Of a stretch of 64,000 nt of DNA, positions 60,757-64,000 are shown in pieces. The notes below the pieces were generated by a model. The model searched no databases. It was not told the DNA's origin and saw only the letters and a program-made list of their open reading frames with translations. The translations under genes and the position numbers were made by a program. Position 1 is the first letter of the stretch, and each line of letters opens with the position of its first letter. Source of the DNA: Gemmatimonadota bacterium (GTDB lineage Bacteria; Gemmatimonadota; Gemmatimonadetes; Longimicrobiales; Gaopeijiaceae); assembly GCA_003562075.1 (NCBI GenBank), contig PWWP01000345.1, positions 28,347-92,346 of the forward strand. Reading direction: 5' to 3'.

Positions 60757-60766
60757 GTCCGGTCCC

Positions 60767-62917
60767 TCAAAGAATCAGGACGCCCAGGACCACCAGGGCC
60801 CCCAGGGTCAGGATGAAGGCATAGGTATTCAGCTGCCCGGTCTGGAAGAGGGATCCGAACCATCCCAGACCCCGGGAGACCGCCCCAACTGCGTTCACCG
60901 TCCCATCGATGATCGCCTTGTCCACCCATCGCCAGCAGGCCTTCGAGAGACCGATGATGGGCTGCACGATGAAGCGGTCGTAGATCTCGTCCGCGTACCA
61001 CTTGTTGTAGAGGAGCTTACGGATTCCAGCATCCGGGTCCGCCGACTCGGTAGCCGGCCGTACTTCCTGACCCCCCACGACCCGGGCCCCGATGAGCACC
61101 ACGGCCAGGGCCAATCCTGTGGCAATGGCCCCCCACATCACATGTCCACCCCCTACCGGCGCGGTGCTGGCGTAGGCTCCCAGGTTCTCCACCCGGATGG
61201 CGTGTGCCGAGGCTGTGATGGGCTCCAACCATCGATCCAGCCAATCCGACATGGGGAGGAACCCAAAGCCCCCGAAGAACGACTCTCGGACCGAACCCGG
61301 CACGTTCCCCCATCCGCCCACCACAGAGAGAACAGCCAGAATCCCCAGGGGAATCGTCATGTTCAGAGGGGCCTCATGTAGGTGGCCGGTCTCCTTCTCA
61401 CCTGTCCGGTTCGGTCCGTGGAAGGTCATGACCATCATCCGGGTCATGTAGAAGGCGGTAAGGAGTGCCGTGGCAATGGCCATGCCCCAGAGGACCGTGT
61501 AGAGGGCAGAGGCCGGCGCTGAGGTTCCCACGTACCAGATGATCTCATCCTTGGAGAAGAACCCGGCGAACGGCCAGATCCCGGCGATGGCCAGGGTGGC
61601 CACCCACATGGTGATCCAGGTAATGGGCATGAACCGTTTCAGGCCCCCCATATTCCGCATGTCCTGAGCGTCCCAGTCCTTGTGGGTTTCGTGGAGGGCG
61701 TGATGCATGGAGTGGATCACGGCTCCGGCGCCCAGGAAGAGGAGGGCCTTGAAGAAAGCGTGGGTCATGAGATGGAAGACCCCAGCCGCGTAGGCTCCTA
61801 CACCCACGCCCATGAACATGAAACCCAACTGGGAAACCGTGGAGTAGGCCAGGACCTTCTTGATGTCGTATTGCTGCAGGGCGATGGTGGCAGCGAAGAG
61901 GGCCGTGATCGCTCCAATGGTCGCCACAGCTGCGGCTCCCACCGGGGCCAGGGCGAAGATGACCGAGGCGCGAGCCACCAGATAGACCCCGGCCGTCACC
62001 ATGGTCGCAGCGTGGATCAGAGCCGAGACGGGGGTCGGTCCAGCCATGGCGTCAGGAAGCCATACGTAGAGCGGGACCTGAGCACTCTTCCCCACAGCCC
62101 CCAGGAGGAGGAACAGGGCGATGGCCGTCGCTGCGAATCCCCCGTAGGTGAGGACCTCCGGAGCGGCGGCAAAGATGGCGCCGTAGTCCAGGGTCCCAAA
62201 GAGGGCGAAGAGCATGAACATGGCCATGAGGAGACCGAAGTCCCCGATCCTGTTCACGATGAAGGCCTTCTTCCCTGCATCGGCCTTCTCCCGATCCTGG
62301 AACCAGAAGCCAATGAGGAGATAGGAGCACAGTCCAACCCCCTCCCAGCCAACGAACATCATGGGGAAGTTGGCCCCCATGACCAGGGTCAACATGAAGA
62401 AGACGAAGAGGTTCAGGTAGGCGAAGTACCGGGGATAGCCCGGATCCTCCTTCATGTAGCCCACGCTGAAGACGTGGATCAGGAAGCCCACCCCGGTGAT
62501 CACCATCATCATGATCAGGGAGAGCTGATCCAGTTGGATCGCAGCTTCAACGGTCAGCGCGCCCGTAGCCATCCAGGTCCAGTAGGAACGGACCACCGGT
62601 TCCGCCAACTCGACCCCCAGCATCCCTACGAAATTGATGAGGGTGAGGCCGAAGGCCAGGAGCATGACACCCGGTCCCACCCAGGTGGGGAGGCTGTGGG
62701 TGGGAGGGCGATCTCCTGCCGTCAGCGGATTTCCATCCCCTTCTCCGCTCCGGACCTCCCCTGCCGCCCGGTACCCGGACACCAAGGCCAGGGCCCCGTT
62801 GATGGCGAAGCCCAGAAGGGGGAGGAGAATGATGAGGCCGGGGAGGAAGGGTTCAAAGCCCCCCGCCGCTGCTTCCTGGGGCTGAAGCCCGGCGGTCAAC
62901 AGTGCGATTCCGCTCAT
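60767..62917 (-). CDS. nuoL: NADH-quinone oxidoreductase subunit L
   Basis: GKSAQVPLYVWLPDAMAGPTPVSALIHAATMVTAGVYLVAR. Confidence 0.97.
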   Translation of the reverse strand: MSGIALLTAGLQPQEAAAGGFEPFLPGLIILLPLLGFAINGALALVSGYRAAGEVRSGEGDGNPLTAGDRPPTHSLPTWVGPGVMLLAFGLTLINFVGMLGVELAEPVVRSYWTWMATGALTVEAAIQLDQLSLIMMMVITGVGFLIHVFSVGYMKEDPGYPRYFAYLNLFVFFMLTLVMGANFPMMFVGWEGVGLCSYLLIGFWFQDREKADAGKKAFIVNRIGDFGLLMAMFMLFALFGTLDYGAIFAAAPEVLTYGGFAATAIALFLLLGAVGKSAQVPLYVWLPDAMAGPTPVSALIHAATMVTAGVYLVARASVIFALAPVGAAAVATIGAITALFAATIALQQYDIKKVLAYSTVSQLGFMFMGVGVGAYAAGVFHLMTHAFFKALLFLGAGAVIHSMHHALHETHKDWDAQDMRNMGGLKRFMPITWITMWVATLAIAGIWPFAGFFSKDEIIWYVGTSAPASALYTVLWGMAIATALLTAFYMTRMMVMTFHGPNRTGEKETGHLHEAPLNMTIPLGILAVLSVVGGWGNVPGSVRESFFGGFGFLPMSDWLDRWLEPITASAHAIRVENLGAYASTAPVGGGHVMWGAIATGLALAVVLIGARVVGGQEVRPATESADPDAGIRKLLYNKWYADEIYDRFIVQPIIGLSKACWRWVDKAIIDGTVNAVGAVSRGLGWFGSLFQTGQLNTYAFILTLGALVVLGVLIL

Positions 62918-62921
62918 GGCC

Positions 62922-63224
62922 TCACCACTTCAGGAGGTTGAAGTTGTCCACGTTCACCGTCTCGTAGTGCCTGAAGATGGAGATGATGATTGCGAGTCCT
63001 ACAGCAGCTTCGGCTGCCGCCACAGTCATGACGAAGAAGACATAGAGCTGCCCTTCGATCCCCAGGTACCGAGCCAGGGCCACGAAGCTGAGGTTCACGG
63101 CGTTGAGCTGCAGCTCCACGCAGAGGAACATGATGATGGCGTTTCTTCGAACCAGGACGCCAAAGGTCCCGATGAGGAAGAGGATGGCGCTCAGAATCAG
63201 GGCTTCCGCAAGCATGGGTGTCAC
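62922..63224 (-). CDS. nuoK: NADH-quinone oxidoreductase subunit K
   Basis: [59 protein letters not shown]. Confidence 0.97.
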   Translation of the reverse strand: MTPMLAEALILSAILFLIGTFGVLVRRNAIIMFLCVELQLNAVNLSFVALARYLGIEGQLYVFFVMTVAAAEAAVGLAIIISIFRHYETVNVDNFNLLKW

Positions 63225-63745
63225 ACCCTCCGCTTTGCGATGGCGATGGCCCCCACGAGAGCCACCAGGAGGAGAATTCCGGTGAGCTCGAAGGCCACCA
63301 CATAGTCGGTAAACAGAGGCTGGGCGATGGCTCCGATGATCCCCTGTTCAGCAAGGAGCTGGTCCATGCCCTCGGGCCCGGGGAAGTGCTGGTAGATGGG
63401 ATTCTCCTCCACTCCCCGGAACTGGCGAGCCAGGAGGCCCGCCAAGAGGCCCGACACGGCAAAGGCGGCAAAGAACCCCAGCCCTGACTTCAAGTCAGCT
63501 CGATAATCATGCCCCAGATTCAGGAGCATGATCACGAACAGGAAGAGGACCATGATCGCCCCGGCATACACCATCACCTGGATGGCCGCCAGAAAGTGGG
63601 CCTCCATGAGGACATAGATCCCGGCGATGGCCGCCAAAGTCACCACCATGAAGAGGAGGCTTCCAATGGGGTTCTTCTGGAGGACGACGCCGATGCCGCC
63701 TCCAAGAGCAATGGCCGCGAAGATATAGAAGAAGAGGTCTGCCAT
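63221..63745 (-). CDS. nuoJ: NADH-quinone oxidoreductase subunit J
   Basis: [51 protein letters not shown]. Confidence 0.96.
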   Translation of the reverse strand: MADLFFYIFAAIALGGGIGVVLQKNPIGSLLFMVVTLAAIAGIYVLMEAHFLAAIQVMVYAGAIMVLFLFVIMLLNLGHDYRADLKSGLGFFAAFAVSGLLAGLLARQFRGVEENPIYQHFPGPEGMDQLLAEQGIIGAIAQPLFTDYVVAFELTGILLLVALVGAIAIAKRRV

Positions 63746-63757
63746 GAGATGGGTGCC

Positions 63758-64000
63758 TTACTCGGACCGGGGATCGGAGGGATCCCACAAGAGCGTGGTC
63801 GGATGATCCTGTTCCATCAGGCGATCCAGGTCGTAGACGAACCGGTCGCGGGTATACTCGGCATTCTCCATGTGCACACCCACGTGGATGGCTTCCACTG
63901 GGCAGACTTCCTGGCACATTCCGCAGAAAATGCAGCGGAACTCGTCGATCTCGTAGACGATGGGATACCGGTTACCCTGGTCGTCCTCGCCACCCACCAG
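63758..64000 (-). CDS. nuoI: NADH-quinone oxidoreductase subunit I, N-terminus beyond window
   Basis: NRYPIVYEIDEFRCIFCGMCQEVCPVEAIHVG second ferredoxin Cys motif; frame open to window edge. Confidence 0.92.
   Translation of the reverse strand: MVGGEDDQGNRYPIVYEIDEFRCIFCGMCQEVCPVEAIHVGVHMENAEYTRDRFVYDLDRLMEQDHPTTLLWDPSDPRSE

Noticed and set aside
61682-62941. 419 aa plus-strand ORF antisense to nuoL
   Set aside because: His/Glu/Gly-rich reverse reading of a hydrophobic membrane protein gene; typical artefact.

Overview
This 64 kb high-GC window reads as a gene-dense, mostly housekeeping chromosomal segment from a Gram-negative-type bacterium: it has complete Kdo, Lpt and LPS-associated genes plus bacillithiol BshC. 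The mix is reminiscent of Gemmatimonadota, but that assignment is inference. Plus-strand blocks: bshC(partial)-small TM/coiled-coil protein-murJ-uvrC-gltX; TPR lipoprotein; tRNA-Gly(CCC); DUF512 radical SAM-der-plsY-gpsA-merR-surE-pcm; tRNA-Arg(CCT); a YfgM-like protein; and an S41 peptidase. Minus-strand blocks: a very tightly packed 17-gene run kdsB-pyrG-kdsA-kdsC-kdsD-lptC-lptA/ostA-lptB-rpoN-GT2-wecB-GT4-yfhO-UPF0104-dpm-zinc ribbon protein-plsC; pabA/trpG and nadE; yceD-rpmF-plsX-fabD-fabG-acpP-fabF-ispF-xer with no fabH in the cluster; ackA, hbd, ndk, CBS protein, sucD and sucC; UPF0182; a phosphohexomutase; and nuoI(partial)-J-K-L-M-N. I see no CRISPR array, prophage, transposon or obvious defence island. 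The best candidates for something undescribed are: (1) a CsbB/YfhO-like lipid-linked glycosylation module with a UPF0104 putative flippase, fused into the Kdo/Lpt/sigma-54 operon; (2) a zinc-ribbon protein of unknown function between Dpm and PlsC; (3) a CBS-pair protein whose N-terminus resembles a PTS EIIA(Ntr) domain lacking its histidine, beside sucCD-ndk; (4) an oversized OstA/LptA with acidic insert and tail; (5) a PspB-like microprotein overlapping murJ. All family calls come from reading the translations; no database search was run.
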